From: an uncultured Spirochaetales bacterium
GTDB taxonomy: Bacteria; Spirochaetota; Spirochaetia; Sphaerochaetales; Sphaerochaetaceae
Assembly (NCBI GenBank): GCA_944390025.1
Contig: CALXOK010000003.1
Span: 62,001-126,000, forward strand
Direction of reading: 5' to 3'
Length of the DNA stretch: 64,000 nucleotides
Shown in pieces: positions 44,413 to 52,741 of this stretch. The first letter of the stretch is position 1. The number at the start of each line of letters is the position of its first letter. A program made the position numbers and the translations under genes. Below the pieces are notes generated by a model, which did no database searches, was not told the DNA's origin, and saw nothing but the letters and a program-made list of their open reading frames with translations.

Positions 44413-45678
44413 CTCTGCCCCTGCGTTGATGAGCTTGTCAAGAAGATCCTCATAGCCTCGTTCAATCTGCTCGATATTTCTTATTACGGATTCTCCTTCT
44501 GCACAGAATGCAGCAACAACAAGAGCCATTCCCGCCCTGACATCAGGGCTGATCACTTCCCTTGCCTTGAGTTTCGTCCTTCCGTGTATGACAGCCCTGT
44601 GAGGGTCGCAGAGAATGATGTCTGCTCCCATTCGGATCAGGTAGTCGATGAAATACAGTCTGGACTCGAACATCTTCTCGTGAATAAGGATGCTGCCCTC
44701 CATCTGTGTCGCAGTCACGCACATGATGGACAGCAGATCGGCCGGGAAGCCGGGCCATGGTGCATCATCCAGCTTGTCAGTAAGGCCTGTACTGCTTCTT
44801 GCGATGATTCTGCTCTGACGCGAAGGTATGAATATTTCCCCTTCTCCTTTCTCAAAGCGCACACCCAGCTTCTGGAAGCCTTTTTCTACAGGCTTGAGCT
44901 GACTGGTGTCGACACCGGTAAGAAGAAGCTCGCTTGCCGTGCTTGCAGCAAGCCCTATAAAAGATCCGCACTCCATGTAGTCAAAGCATAGCCGGTGCTG
45001 GCATCCGTGAAGGGCTTTCACTCCATGGATTGTAAGATAGTTTGAACCGATTCCGTCTATGCGGCAGCCCATGCTGATGAGCATCCGGCACAGATTCTGT
45101 ATATGAGGTTCACATGCGGCGTTGTATATGGTTGAGACTCCATCTGCAAGGCTTGCAGCCATGATGCAGTTCTCTGTTGCCGTGACAGAGGCCTCGTCAA
45201 GGAATATGTCTGCTGCTTTCAGTCTCGAAGGAGGTGTCATCTCAAGCTGGCCGTCCGGACGGATGTCACACTTAACGCCCAGAGCGGAAAGTCCTGTGAA
45301 ATGGGCATCAAGTCTTCTCAGTCCTATTACATCACCGCCGGGAGGCGGTATGACAACCTTTATGCCTCTGGCAAGCAGCGGACCGGCAAAGAGGATTGAA
45401 CCCCTGACGGAATCCACGAGCGATGGAGTCAGTCCTGTGAAAACGATATTGCTCCTGATATGATAAGTCCCGTCCGCAAGCCCTGTGACCTGACTGCCAA
45501 GCTCCTCCAGCAGGCGTGTCATCACCTTCACGTCCTGAATCATCGGGACATTCTCGAGAATCATGCTCTCATCGGTAAGCAGCGTTGCCGCAAGACAGGG
45601 AAGAGCCGCGTTCTTGTTTCCGCTTATTCTCACTTTTCCGCTCAGGCGCTGTGGGCCTTTAATGACATACTCACTCAT
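44398..45678 (-). CDS. murA: UDP-GlcNAc 1-carboxyvinyltransferase
   Basis: A 426-aa enzyme for the first committed step of peptidoglycan synthesis, transferring enolpyruvyl from PEP to UDP-GlcNAc. Lys22-Asn23 of the NKNA motif are present. The catalytic loop reads PPPGGDVIGLRRLD: Asp116 stands where E. coli has Cys115. Asp at this position keeps activity and prevents covalent inactivation by fosfomycin, as in mycobacteria, chlamydiae and Borrelia. No ribosome site: a TATTCT box ends 6 nt before the ATG. Confidence 0.95.
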   Translation of the reverse strand: MSEYVIKGPQRLSGKVRISGNKNAALPCLAATLLTDESMILENVPMIQDVKVMTRLLEELGSQVTGLADGTYHIRSNIVFTGLTPSLVDSVRGSILFAGPLLARGIKVVIPPPGGDVIGLRRLDAHFTGLSALGVKCDIRPDGQLEMTPPSRLKAADIFLDEASVTATENCIMAASLADGVSTIYNAACEPHIQNLCRMLISMGCRIDGIGSNYLTIHGVKALHGCQHRLCFDYMECGSFIGLAASTASELLLTGVDTSQLKPVEKGFQKLGVRFEKGEGEIFIPSRQSRIIARSSTGLTDKLDDAPWPGFPADLLSIMCVTATQMEGSILIHEKMFESRLYFIDYLIRMGADIILCDPHRAVIHGRTKLKAREVISPDVRAGMALVVAAFCAEGESVIRNIEQIERGYEDLLDKLINAGAEIRRN

Positions 45679-45760
45679 AACAGAAGAATAGCATTTTTTT
45701 CTTTCTTTTCTGCGAGAATCGTTTCCGATGTGCTAAACTTTTCTTCAGGAGATTATTTTT

Positions 45761-46837
45761 ATGTCAAATTACGATGATGCAAGAAACGTTATTGAACACT
45801 TCAAGATAGACGGACGGCTTGAAGACATAAAAGTGAACACACAGGGTCATATCAACTCAACCTTTGTCTCGACCTTCGTATGTGATGGAGTAAGAAAGAA
45901 GTACACTCACCAGAAAATCAACAAGAATGTCTTCAAAAAACCTAAGGAAGTCATAGAGAACATACTTGCCGTAACAAGTCATATAGCAGAAAAGGTGAAA
46001 GATCTTGATGACCGTGACAGGAGAGTGCTGAAAGTCGTGTTCACAAAGGACCACAAGCCCTTCTTCATTGATGAGAACGATGATTACTGGAGAACCTATG
46101 GTTTCATTGAGAATGTAAACACATATGAAACCATTCCCTCTCTTGAAGCCGCAAGGAACCTGGGCCGGGGAATCGGAAAATTCCAGTGCCAGCTTTCTGA
46201 TTTCGACGGAGCCAGACTTAATATTACAATTCCTCACTTCCATGACATGAACCTGAGATACCGCCAGCTTGAGGATGCGATGGCACAGAACCCTGCCGGA
46301 AGACTTGATTCCGTTAAAGAGGAAATCGACTTCCTGATGGCAAACAGGGAAAGAGGATGCAGAATCTGGAATGACTTTGAATCAGGAGTCCTTCCGAACA
46401 GGGTCACCCATAATGACACGAAGATGAACAACGTGCTCTTCGATCCTGTCACTGATGAAGCAGTCTGCGTGATTGATCTTGACACCATCATGCCAGGAAC
46501 AATTCTCTTTGATACCGGGGATATGATAAGAACTGCATGCAACACCGCCTCAGAGGATGAAAAGGACCTTTCAAAGGTTCATTTCAACAAGGATATGTAT
46601 GAAAGTCTTGTCTCAGGCTATCTTGAAGAAGCCTCAGGCTTCCTTACAAAAGAGGAAAGAGAAGGCATAAAGGAATCCGGAAGGACAATCACACAGATCA
46701 TGGCAGTGCGCTTCCTGACTGATTACATTGCCGGCGATGTTTATTATAATATCGCCTATCCTGAGCATAACATTGTCAGGGCCCATACACAGATTGCTCT
46801 TATGAAGAGTATGGATGAGCAGTGGGAAAAATATTGA
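45761..46837 (+). CDS. Phosphotransferase of the APH / N-acetylhexosamine kinase type
   Basis: A 358-aa kinase with the aminoglycoside-phosphotransferase fold: N-terminal glycine-poor loop TQGHINSTFVSTF, catalytic loop VTHNDTKMNNVLFD and metal-binding VIDLDTIMPGTILFDTGDM. These match N-acetylhexosamine 1-kinase (NahK) and relatives that phosphorylate GlcNAc/GalNAc at C1. That role would fit salvage of amino sugars released by the GAG cassette, but the gene is 40 kb away. AGGAG precedes the ATG. The downstream PfkB kinase starts 13 nt after the stop. Confidence 0.82.
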   Translation: MSNYDDARNVIEHFKIDGRLEDIKVNTQGHINSTFVSTFVCDGVRKKYTHQKINKNVFKKPKEVIENILAVTSHIAEKVKDLDDRDRRVLKVVFTKDHKPFFIDENDDYWRTYGFIENVNTYETIPSLEAARNLGRGIGKFQCQLSDFDGARLNITIPHFHDMNLRYRQLEDAMAQNPAGRLDSVKEEIDFLMANRERGCRIWNDFESGVLPNRVTHNDTKMNNVLFDPVTDEAVCVIDLDTIMPGTILFDTGDMIRTACNTASEDEKDLSKVHFNKDMYESLVSGYLEEASGFLTKEEREGIKESGRTITQIMAVRFLTDYIAGDVYYNIAYPEHNIVRAHTQIALMKSMDEQWEKY

Positions 46838-46850
46838 ACCGCAGGAGCGC

Positions 46851-47852
46851 ATGGTGAACATATACGGTATTGGAAATCCTCTGATAGACATACTTGCGAA
46901 TATTGATGATGAGGATCTCAGGCGGCTGGCCCTTCACAAAGGTACAATGCATCTTATTGACAGAGAGCGTCATACGAAGCTTATCAGCTATCTCAAAGAC
47001 AAACCTCTGGTCTATTCCCCCGGAGGCAGCTGCCCCAATACCATGGTCACGCTCAGGATGCTGGGAGTAAATACAACGCTTGCCGGAGGAATCGGAAAGG
47101 ATGAGCTTGCCCTCATATACCAGAAGAAACTTGAAGAGATTCATCTGAACAACGAGCTTGTCCAATATGATGATTCAACCGGCACATCCGTCATCCTTCT
47201 GACAGAAGACAAGGAGAGAACGATGAACACCTATCTTGGAGCAAACAGATGCTTCAATGAGAAGGATGTGAATCTGGATTCTCTTAAAAAGGCGGGACTC
47301 TTTTACTTCACAGGTTATATGTGGGACACAGAGGCGCAGAAAGGTGCTATAAGGAAGGCTCTCTCATTCTGCAAGGAGAACGGGATTCTGGTTGCCTTTG
47401 ACGTGGCAGATCCATTCGCTGTCGGACGATACAGGCAGGACTTTCTCGAGCTGATTGAAAACAGCTGCCATATAGTATTCGCAAACAAGGAGGAAGCTCG
47501 TTTCCTTTTTGACAACTATGATGCTTACGAATGCTGCAAGAGCATGTCCCGTCTTGCCCCGATTGCAGTCGTGAAAAATGGGAAGAAAGGCTCTTTTGTC
47601 GCAAAGGACGGAAAGATAATGGAAATCCCGGTTCATGGTACGACGAACCCTGTTGATACCACAGGAGCAGGCGATACCTATGCTGCAGGCTTCCTTTACG
47701 GCTTTGCAAACGGTTTTGATATAAAAACCTGTGGAGAGGTGGCAAGCTATCTTGCCGGAGAAATCATTACCACAACCGGAGCCCAGTTCACTAAAGAAAG
47801 AGCTGCTGAAATCAGGTTCTATCTCGAAAAGACGTACCTTTCTAAAACATAA
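46851..47852 (+). CDS. PfkB-family carbohydrate/adenosine kinase
   Basis: A 333-aa ribokinase-superfamily enzyme: IYGIGNPLIDILA at the N-terminus, GGSCPNTMVTLRMLG substrate region and NPVDTTGAGDTYAAGFLYG with the catalytic Asp near 279. The N-terminal part is closest in style to adenosine kinase-like members; sugar specificity is not decidable. ATG 46851 has AGGAG 5 nt before. Second gene of a two-kinase operon. The 3' end overlaps the convergent small membrane gene by 11 nt. Confidence 0.88.
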   Translation: MVNIYGIGNPLIDILANIDDEDLRRLALHKGTMHLIDRERHTKLISYLKDKPLVYSPGGSCPNTMVTLRMLGVNTTLAGGIGKDELALIYQKKLEEIHLNNELVQYDDSTGTSVILLTEDKERTMNTYLGANRCFNEKDVNLDSLKKAGLFYFTGYMWDTEAQKGAIRKALSFCKENGILVAFDVADPFAVGRYRQDFLELIENSCHIVFANKEEARFLFDNYDAYECCKSMSRLAPIAVVKNGKKGSFVAKDGKIMEIPVHGTTNPVDTTGAGDTYAAGFLYGFANGFDIKTCGEVASYLAGEIITTTGAQFTKERAAEIRFYLEKTYLSKT

Positions 47853-48132
47853 AAAAGGTCATCGATACAAGGATGAAGGAAAACACAATCAGGGCAAGAA
47901 GCACACCGGCTATGCACAGCCCGATGATTCCCATGATATAGCCTGCATTTGCAAGATTGCTTTCCTGTTTCCTGCCGCTTCCGGTCACAATTGCGATGAT
48001 ACCGAGGATTACGGCAACAACGCGGGACACCGTCAACGAGAAGATAAGCGACAACAATCCGAGAACGAAAACAGATGTTCCCCTGTCCTTCTGACTCTGA
48101 TGCATTTCTTCTTTTTCCTGAAAATCTTCCAT
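47842..48132 (-). CDS. Small membrane protein (DUF4190-like) behind a poly-G tract
   Basis: A 96-aa protein with a charged N-terminus and two hydrophobic hairpins (FVLGLLSLIFSLTVSRVVAVILGIIAIVTG and the C-terminal AGYIMGIIGLCIAGVLLALIVFSFIL), like DUF4190 proteins. Nine consecutive G residues (coding strand) end 3 nt before the ATG and form the only possible ribosome site. The function is unknown. Confidence 0.78.
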   Translation of the reverse strand: MEDFQEKEEMHQSQKDRGTSVFVLGLLSLIFSLTVSRVVAVILGIIAIVTGSGRKQESNLANAGYIMGIIGLCIAGVLLALIVFSFILVSMTFFMF

Positions 48133-48151
48133 TTTCCCCCCCCCTATAAAG

Positions 48152-48179
48152 ACGGCCCTGACGTAAGAGCCAGAGCCGT
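48152..48179 (-). terminator. Terminator of the perR-rbr operon
   Basis: Minus strand ACGGCTCTG pairs CAGGGCCGT (9 bp, one wobble), 10-nt loop, followed by CTTTATA. It lies 22 nt after the rubrerythrin stop. The T tract is weak. Confidence 0.6.
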
Positions 48180-48200
48180 ATTATCATTTCTGATTTGAAA

Positions 48201-48743
48201 TCAGTAGTTCTTTGCCTGAAGCTCGAAATATGCCTGAGGATGTGCACACACAGGGCAGACTTCCGGAGCCTTCTTTCCAACGTGGATGTGACCACAGTTT
48301 GAGCACTTCCAGATCATCTCTCCATCGCGTGAGAAGACAAGTCCGTTCTCAACATTGTTAAGCAGTGCGAGGTATCTCTGCTCATGCTCTGCCTCAATCT
48401 TTGCAACGCCTCTGAAGAGAGCTGCAATCTTGTTGAATCCTTCCTCTTCTGCTTCCTTTGCGAATGTGGCATACATATCTGTCCACTCGTAGTTCTCACC
48501 TTCTGCTGCAGCCTTGAGGTTCTCAGCTGTTGTACCGATTTCACCATTCTCCTGAAGAAGCTTGAACCAGAGCTTTGCGTGCTCTTTCTCGTTATCAGCT
48601 GTCTCCTCGAAAATCTTTGCAATCTGTACATAACCTTCCTTCTTTGCCTTTGAAGCAAAGTAGGTGTACTTGTTTCTTGCCTGGCTCTCACCAGCAAAAG
48701 CTGTCTGCAGGTTCTTTTCTGTCTTGCTGCCTTTAAGTTCCAT
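48201..48743 (-). CDS. rbr: Rubrerythrin
   Basis: A 180-aa non-haem di-iron peroxidase that reduces hydrogen peroxide in anaerobes. The four-helix bundle supplies the ligands in [34 protein letters not shown] and [10 protein letters not shown]; the C-terminal rubredoxin domain has CSNCGHIH and CPVCAHP. AAGGAG precedes the ATG. It follows perR by 12 nt and shares its PerR-box promoter, so it should be induced by peroxide. Confidence 0.96.
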   Translation of the reverse strand: MELKGSKTEKNLQTAFAGESQARNKYTYFASKAKKEGYVQIAKIFEETADNEKEHAKLWFKLLQENGEIGTTAENLKAAAEGENYEWTDMYATFAKEAEEEGFNKIAALFRGVAKIEAEHEQRYLALLNNVENGLVFSRDGEMIWKCSNCGHIHVGKKAPEVCPVCAHPQAYFELQAKNY

Positions 48744-48755
48744 AATTTCTACTCC

Positions 48756-49160
48756 TTATTTTAATTCTGACTTATCAGAACTGTTCTCATCACACTCGCT
48801 GCAAAGTCCGGAAAGCACAAGCTCCATTCCCTCAACCTTGAAAGGTTCACTGAAAGAGAAGCCATCTGCTCTTTCCTTACAGCAGACATCAATAATCTTA
48901 CCACACTTTCTGCATACTGCGTGGAAATGTGGCTTGAGGTTGAAATCATATCTGTCGGCAAGCGTTCCAGGCATTGCAATTTTCCTTATTTTTCCCGTCT
49001 GGGAAAGAAGCGCAAGATTCCTGTAAACCGTGCCTTTGCTGATATGACTGTCATTTTTGCTGACTGAATCATATACCTCTTCTGCGCTCGGGTGGTTGCA
49101 CATTGAAAGCACGGTTGAGAGAACGATTTCTCTTTGAACTGTATTTCTGGTGACTGCCAT
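48756..49160 (-). CDS. perR: PerR/Fur-family peroxide repressor
   Basis: A 134-aa Fur-superfamily regulator. Winged helix with HPSAEEVYDSV and KGTVYRNLALL; metal residues in HFHAVCRKCGK and the structural zinc pair SGLCSEC. Its pairing with rubrerythrin and a GATTCT-type operator argue for PerR rather than Fur. AAGGAG lies 6 nt before the ATG. Confidence 0.92.
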   Translation of the reverse strand: MAVTRNTVQREIVLSTVLSMCNHPSAEEVYDSVSKNDSHISKGTVYRNLALLSQTGKIRKIAMPGTLADRYDFNLKPHFHAVCRKCGKIIDVCCKERADGFSFSEPFKVEGMELVLSGLCSECDENSSDKSELK

Positions 49161-49180
49161 CAGAACTCCTTATCAGTAAT

Positions 49181-49197
49181 GATTCTTAATTAGAATC
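49181..49197 (-). promoter_or_regulatory. Probable PerR box
   Basis: GATTCT-TAATT-AGAATC, a perfect 6-bp inverted repeat with a 5-nt centre, 20 nt upstream of the perR ATG. The surrounding TAATGATTCTTAATTAG resembles Fur/PerR operators, implying autoregulation of perR-rbr. Confidence 0.75.
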
Positions 49198-49240
49198 TAT
49201 ACTTCTTTTCCTTTTGTGTCAAGCAGAAAGGTCTGATGGT

Positions 49241-49271
49241 AAAAAAAGCAGGACCGGCTAAAGTCCTGCTT
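49241..49271 (-). terminator. Terminator of the rpmH-rnpA-yidC-khpB operon
   Basis: Minus strand AAGCAGGAC pairs GTCCTGCTT (9 bp, 8-nt loop), followed by a T tract. It lies 20 nt after the khpB stop. Confidence 0.88.
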
Positions 49272-49290
49272 GATTAAGGTTCTCACATTC

Positions 49291-49983
49291 TTACCTGTTT
49301 TTCTTCACAGGAAGGATTCTGACCTGCTTGTAAAGGCCTTCCCCTTCACTCTTTGTCTCAACACCGTCAAAGTCGTTGAGAGCTGTGTGAATAAGGCGGC
49401 GCTCAAAGGGATTCATCGGAGCAAGCAGTCTGCTTCTGTGAGATCTTCTAACATATTCAGCAGTCTTGAGTGCATTGTGGACAATCTGCTCCTCATGTCT
49501 CATCCTGTAGTTCTCGCTGTCGATTATGATCTTGTAGTCCTTATCAAGAAGATCCGCATAGACGTTTACAACAAGCTGGATTGCATCAAGTGTCTTGCCT
49601 TTTCTTCCGATGATATAAGAAGAATAATCTCCGTCAATGTTGATACCGAGCTTAGAATCCCTTCTGAAGTTGATTTCGACCTTTGAAGGATAACCCATTT
49701 TCTCAAGAAGCTGGCTGACATATGAGACAATCTTCTTCTCGTTCTCGTTTTCAGGCTCAAGAACCTGTCCGGGAACCATTGTCTCCTCCTCACTGCCATC
49801 CTCCGGAAAATCTTCCTTGTCATCCGGAACATGAACCCTTATTGTGACACTTCCCTTTCTGAAAAGAGTCTTTTTCTGGCAGGAGATGATTTCAACATCG
49901 AAATCCTCCCTGTCAAGGTTGAGCTCCTCTATAGCCTTGTCTATGGCTTCCTGCTCGTTTTTACCTTCGAATTCTCTATACAT
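49291..49983 (-). CDS. khpB: KH/R3H RNA-binding protein (Jag/KhpB/EloR)
   Basis: A 230-aa RNA-binding protein: a Jag_N domain at 1-50, an acidic linker, a type II KH domain (YIIGRKGKTLDAIQ) near 125-175 and an R3H domain (MNPFERRLIHTAL) near 190-205. In firmicutes it controls cell elongation with KhpA. Its usual place next to yidC is kept, 12 nt downstream. GAGGG precedes the ATG. Confidence 0.93.
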   Translation of the reverse strand: MYREFEGKNEQEAIDKAIEELNLDREDFDVEIISCQKKTLFRKGSVTIRVHVPDDKEDFPEDGSEEETMVPGQVLEPENENEKKIVSYVSQLLEKMGYPSKVEINFRRDSKLGINIDGDYSSYIIGRKGKTLDAIQLVVNVYADLLDKDYKIIIDSENYRMRHEEQIVHNALKTAEYVRRSHRSRLLAPMNPFERRLIHTALNDFDGVETKSEGEGLYKQVRILPVKKNR

Positions 49984-49995
49984 TTATTTAACCCT

Positions 49996-51759
49996 CTACT
50001 TTCTTTTCTTCGTCTTGTATTTGTTGATTTTAGCTTCTTCCCTTGCCTGAATCTCATCAGCATATTTCTTTGACTTCTTCTTGTTCACGAACACCTGCTG
50101 AAGAACTGAGATGAAGTTCATCACTGTCCAGTAAAGAAGCAGTCCGGAAGGAGCATTATAGAGAATGAAGAAGAAGATAAGCGGCATGCCGTAGGTCATG
50201 AACTTCATCATTCCCTGCTGTCCTGACTGTGTGCTGGTCGTCTGCGTTATCTTCATTGAGAAAATCATGGAAGCTGTGTAGATAATCGGAAGCAGATGGA
50301 CATCAGCACCAAGAAGTGGTATGCGGAACGGAAGACTGAAGATTGTATCAGGCACAGAAAGATCTGGAATCCAGCCAGGGATGAACATTGCACCTCTCAG
50401 CTCGTAGTGTGTGCTGAGAAGACCGTAAAGGGCAATGAATATCGGGAACTGGATAAGCATCGGAATACAGGAACCCATCGGACTGATTCCTTCTTCCTTA
50501 TAAAGCTTTGCCATTGCAGTATTGAGTGCGTTCGGATCGTCCTTGTACTTTGTCTGAAGTTCCTGAACCTTCGGAGCAAGTGCACTCATCTTCGCAGTGG
50601 AATCCATACCTTTCTTTGAAATCGGATGGATGATGAGCTTTACAAGAATCGTAAGAAGAATGATTGCGACACCGTAGTTAGGAATCAGACGGTAGAAGAA
50701 GTTGAGAATCCATTTAAGCAGTGTCTGAAGCCAGCCAAGCCAGCTTGATGAGTCAAGAACCTCATCGAACATCATTCCGGCAAGGCCGAATGTGTTGTTG
50801 TTTGCAACATCATAAATGTCCAGCGTGCTGGAAAGCTTCGGACCGATGTAATAGCTGTAGTCGTCGCTGACAGAGTCCCCTGAGATTGCTGTCTCATAAT
50901 AGAAGCTGTCAAGCTGGGCAAGCACAAGATCCTGAGCGACCTGGTAAATCTGTGCCGAATATACTGTATCCTGATCAGGTACACCGATTACTGTGAAATA
51001 CTTTCCACAGACAGCCATCCAGCCTACTTTATCTTCCTCGACAACAGCCCTTCCGTCTTCGAAAGAAGTCACGTTTCTTGTCTTGTTGTCATCATACTCC
51101 CTGTAGCTGACTCTTCTGTACTCACCATAGTTGTTTGAAAGCTCAGCGAAGTAAGGTCCAATCTGAGGATCATAACCAAGAGTATAACTGTCAAAAGGAA
51201 GAGTGCTTCCATCAAGCGGGTTGATTTCAACTCTCACGCGGAACAGATACTCTTCTGCCTTCGGGATGGCAAAACGCTTCACTATCTCAAAGCTCTGGCC
51301 TTCTGCTTCAAAAGTCTGGGCAAAATCAATACTGATGACATCATCGCTTGAATCGTTGATTGTATAGTTAAAATAAGCATCAAGAGGCTTTTCCTGGCTA
51401 TCATCAAAGTAAAGAAGGAAGGCATTTCTGTCTCTTGAATCCTTTAAAACCAGCTCTACCGGTTCCTTTGTCGTACTTTCAAGGTGCCTGTTAAGTCTGA
51501 TGCTTGAAACAGATGCACCGGCAGGATCGAAAGTCACAGTATAAGCTTCCGTCTCTATCTGGAAAGGCTCTGTGTTCTCAGTCTGTCCTGTCTGCACAAT
51601 CTCAATGCTTTCAGCTGAGACAGAAGAAACAGAAGCCTCGACTTCTGCCACGGTTTCTGTCTGGGAGTAGTCTGGTGGGAACAGGACTGCATTCACAGTC
51701 ATTCCCACTGTTATGACAATTACTGAAAGTACAATTGCAATAATGGTATTCCTGTCCAT
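49996..51759 (-). CDS. yidC: Membrane protein insertase YidC
   Basis: A 587-aa insertase of the long Gram-negative type: an N-terminal helix (7-27), a large periplasmic beta domain (about 30-350) and five C-terminal helices with ILLTILVKLIIHPISKKGMDS, FPIFIALYGLLS and MPLIFFFILYNAPSGLLLYW. It inserts and folds inner-membrane proteins. The long periplasmic domain indicates a diderm cell plan. AAGGAG lies 7 nt before the ATG. Confidence 0.96.
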   Translation of the reverse strand: MDRNTIIAIVLSVIVITVGMTVNAVLFPPDYSQTETVAEVEASVSSVSAESIEIVQTGQTENTEPFQIETEAYTVTFDPAGASVSSIRLNRHLESTTKEPVELVLKDSRDRNAFLLYFDDSQEKPLDAYFNYTINDSSDDVISIDFAQTFEAEGQSFEIVKRFAIPKAEEYLFRVRVEINPLDGSTLPFDSYTLGYDPQIGPYFAELSNNYGEYRRVSYREYDDNKTRNVTSFEDGRAVVEEDKVGWMAVCGKYFTVIGVPDQDTVYSAQIYQVAQDLVLAQLDSFYYETAISGDSVSDDYSYYIGPKLSSTLDIYDVANNNTFGLAGMMFDEVLDSSSWLGWLQTLLKWILNFFYRLIPNYGVAIILLTILVKLIIHPISKKGMDSTAKMSALAPKVQELQTKYKDDPNALNTAMAKLYKEEGISPMGSCIPMLIQFPIFIALYGLLSTHYELRGAMFIPGWIPDLSVPDTIFSLPFRIPLLGADVHLLPIIYTASMIFSMKITQTTSTQSGQQGMMKFMTYGMPLIFFFILYNAPSGLLLYWTVMNFISVLQQVFVNKKKSKKYADEIQAREEAKINKYKTKKRK

Positions 51760-51831
51760 ATTTCTCCTTTTATGCCTCAGGAGGAAACGGAAAGTAGGAA
51801 ACGGGAATACTCTGCTTAAAGAGAAGTGGAA

Positions 51832-52188
51832 CTATTTCTTCGCCACCCTGTCCAATAATGAATGAAAATCAGACTCAAGCAAGGAATAGGAAGAAACCTT
51901 TCCGGGGTACACTACCAAGGCAATATCACGACCTGTTTTGTTGTCTTCTGACATGATTCTGTTGTCACAGAGTCTGAAAATCTCCTTTGCCTGTCTTCTT
52001 ATTCTGTTGCGCTGGACTGAATTTCCATACTTTTTCGCAGGAATGACGATGAATCTGTCATATCCTAACTCATTCTCTATAACAACCAATCGCATTCCCT
52101 TGCAGGAAACAGACTGTCCCTGCCTGAAAATGCGATCTATCTCATGTTTTTTTCTGATTATGAAATTCTTAGTAAGGCTTCTTCTCAT
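51832..52188 (-). CDS. rnpA: Ribonuclease P protein component
   Basis: A 118-aa basic protein that assists RNase P RNA in 5' tRNA processing. RNR motif: [11 protein letters not shown] at 59-69. Its first 20 nt are also the last 20 nt of rpmH in another frame. There is no independent ribosome site beyond rpmH coding sequence, so translation is probably coupled. yidC follows after 72 nt without an intervening yidD. Confidence 0.93.
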   Translation of the reverse strand: MRRSLTKNFIIRKKHEIDRIFRQGQSVSCKGMRLVVIENELGYDRFIVIPAKKYGNSVQRNRIRRQAKEIFRLCDNRIMSEDNKTGRDIALVVYPGKVSSYSLLESDFHSLLDRVAKK

Positions 52189-52336
52189 CGGAGACTGTAA
52201 GGCTGTGTCTGCCCTTTGCTCTGCGGCGAGCTAATACCAGACGTCCACCCTTAGTGGCCATGCGGGCCCTGAAACCGAATGTTCTTGTCCTCTTTGTCTT
52301 ACTTGGCTGGTAAGTTCTTTTTCCCTTGTAACTCAT
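52169..52336 (-). CDS. rpmH: Ribosomal protein L34 with extended C-terminus
   Basis: A 55-aa protein beginning [19 protein letters not shown] and containing [23 protein letters not shown], the L34 signature. L34 is normally 44-47 aa; here about eight extra residues (ending SDEKKPY) are encoded by the stretch that overlaps the start of rnpA by 20 nt. GGAG precedes the ATG. First gene of the rpmH-rnpA-yidC-khpB operon. Confidence 0.95.
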   Translation of the reverse strand: MSYKGKRTYQPSKTKRTRTFGFRARMATKGGRLVLARRRAKGRHSLTVSDEKKPY

Positions 52337-52393
52337 TTTTATCTCCAGTTAACGTGTTATTTTCATCTGTCAGACAAAAGTGTCCGAACTGCA

Positions 52394-52422
52394 ACTCTAT
52401 TAAATAAAAAGAAAACAGTCAA
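52394..52422 (-). promoter_or_regulatory. Predicted rpmH operon promoter
   Basis: Minus strand TTGACT (52422-52417), 17-bp spacer, TAGAGT (52399-52394). Leader of about 52 nt to the rpmH ATG. The -10 is a moderate match. Confidence 0.45.
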
Positions 52423-52426
52423 TATT

Positions 52427-52741
52427 TCACAGACTTCCAACTGTGATTCTCACCTTTCTTATATTAAAAGAAGGAAATTTTTCCCTCAGCCGGGTAAGAA
52501 TTTCGCTCTGATGCATTCTGAAATAACTTGCAAATGCAGGGTGTACGCATTTTACTGTCATGCTGTTTTCATCCACTGATTCAAGATAAACATTGCCATA
52601 AAGAACCGGTCCTGCAATATATTGCCAATACTTTATTACAGGCTCCTGTCCTCCCAGCGAATCAAACATATCCTCTTCTATTTCGTTAAGGAATTCTCCC
52701 AGGCTTCTCTCCTGCCAATCCTTACGCCTTTCTTTCAACAC
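52427..52741 (-). CDS. DUF721 / DciA-like replicative helicase loader
   Basis: A 104-aa DUF721 protein with the core pattern QYIAGPVLYGNVYLESV, MTVKCVHPAFASYFR and EILTRLREKFP. DciA proteins help load DnaB in bacteria lacking DnaC/DnaI. The start is GTG 52741, with GGAGG 6 nt upstream; a TTG at 52765 in the same frame has no site. It overlaps the recF 3' end by 20 nt, closing a dnaN-recF-dciA operon. Confidence 0.85.
   Translation of the reverse strand: MLKERRKDWQERSLGEFLNEIEEDMFDSLGGQEPVIKYWQYIAGPVLYGNVYLESVDENSMTVKCVHPAFASYFRMHQSEILTRLREKFPSFNIRKVRITVGSL

Noticed and set aside
47731-48198. 155-aa plus-strand open frame overlapping the PfkB kinase end and the DUF4190-like gene
   Set aside because: Shadow of two better-supported genes; hydrophilic composition without domain.
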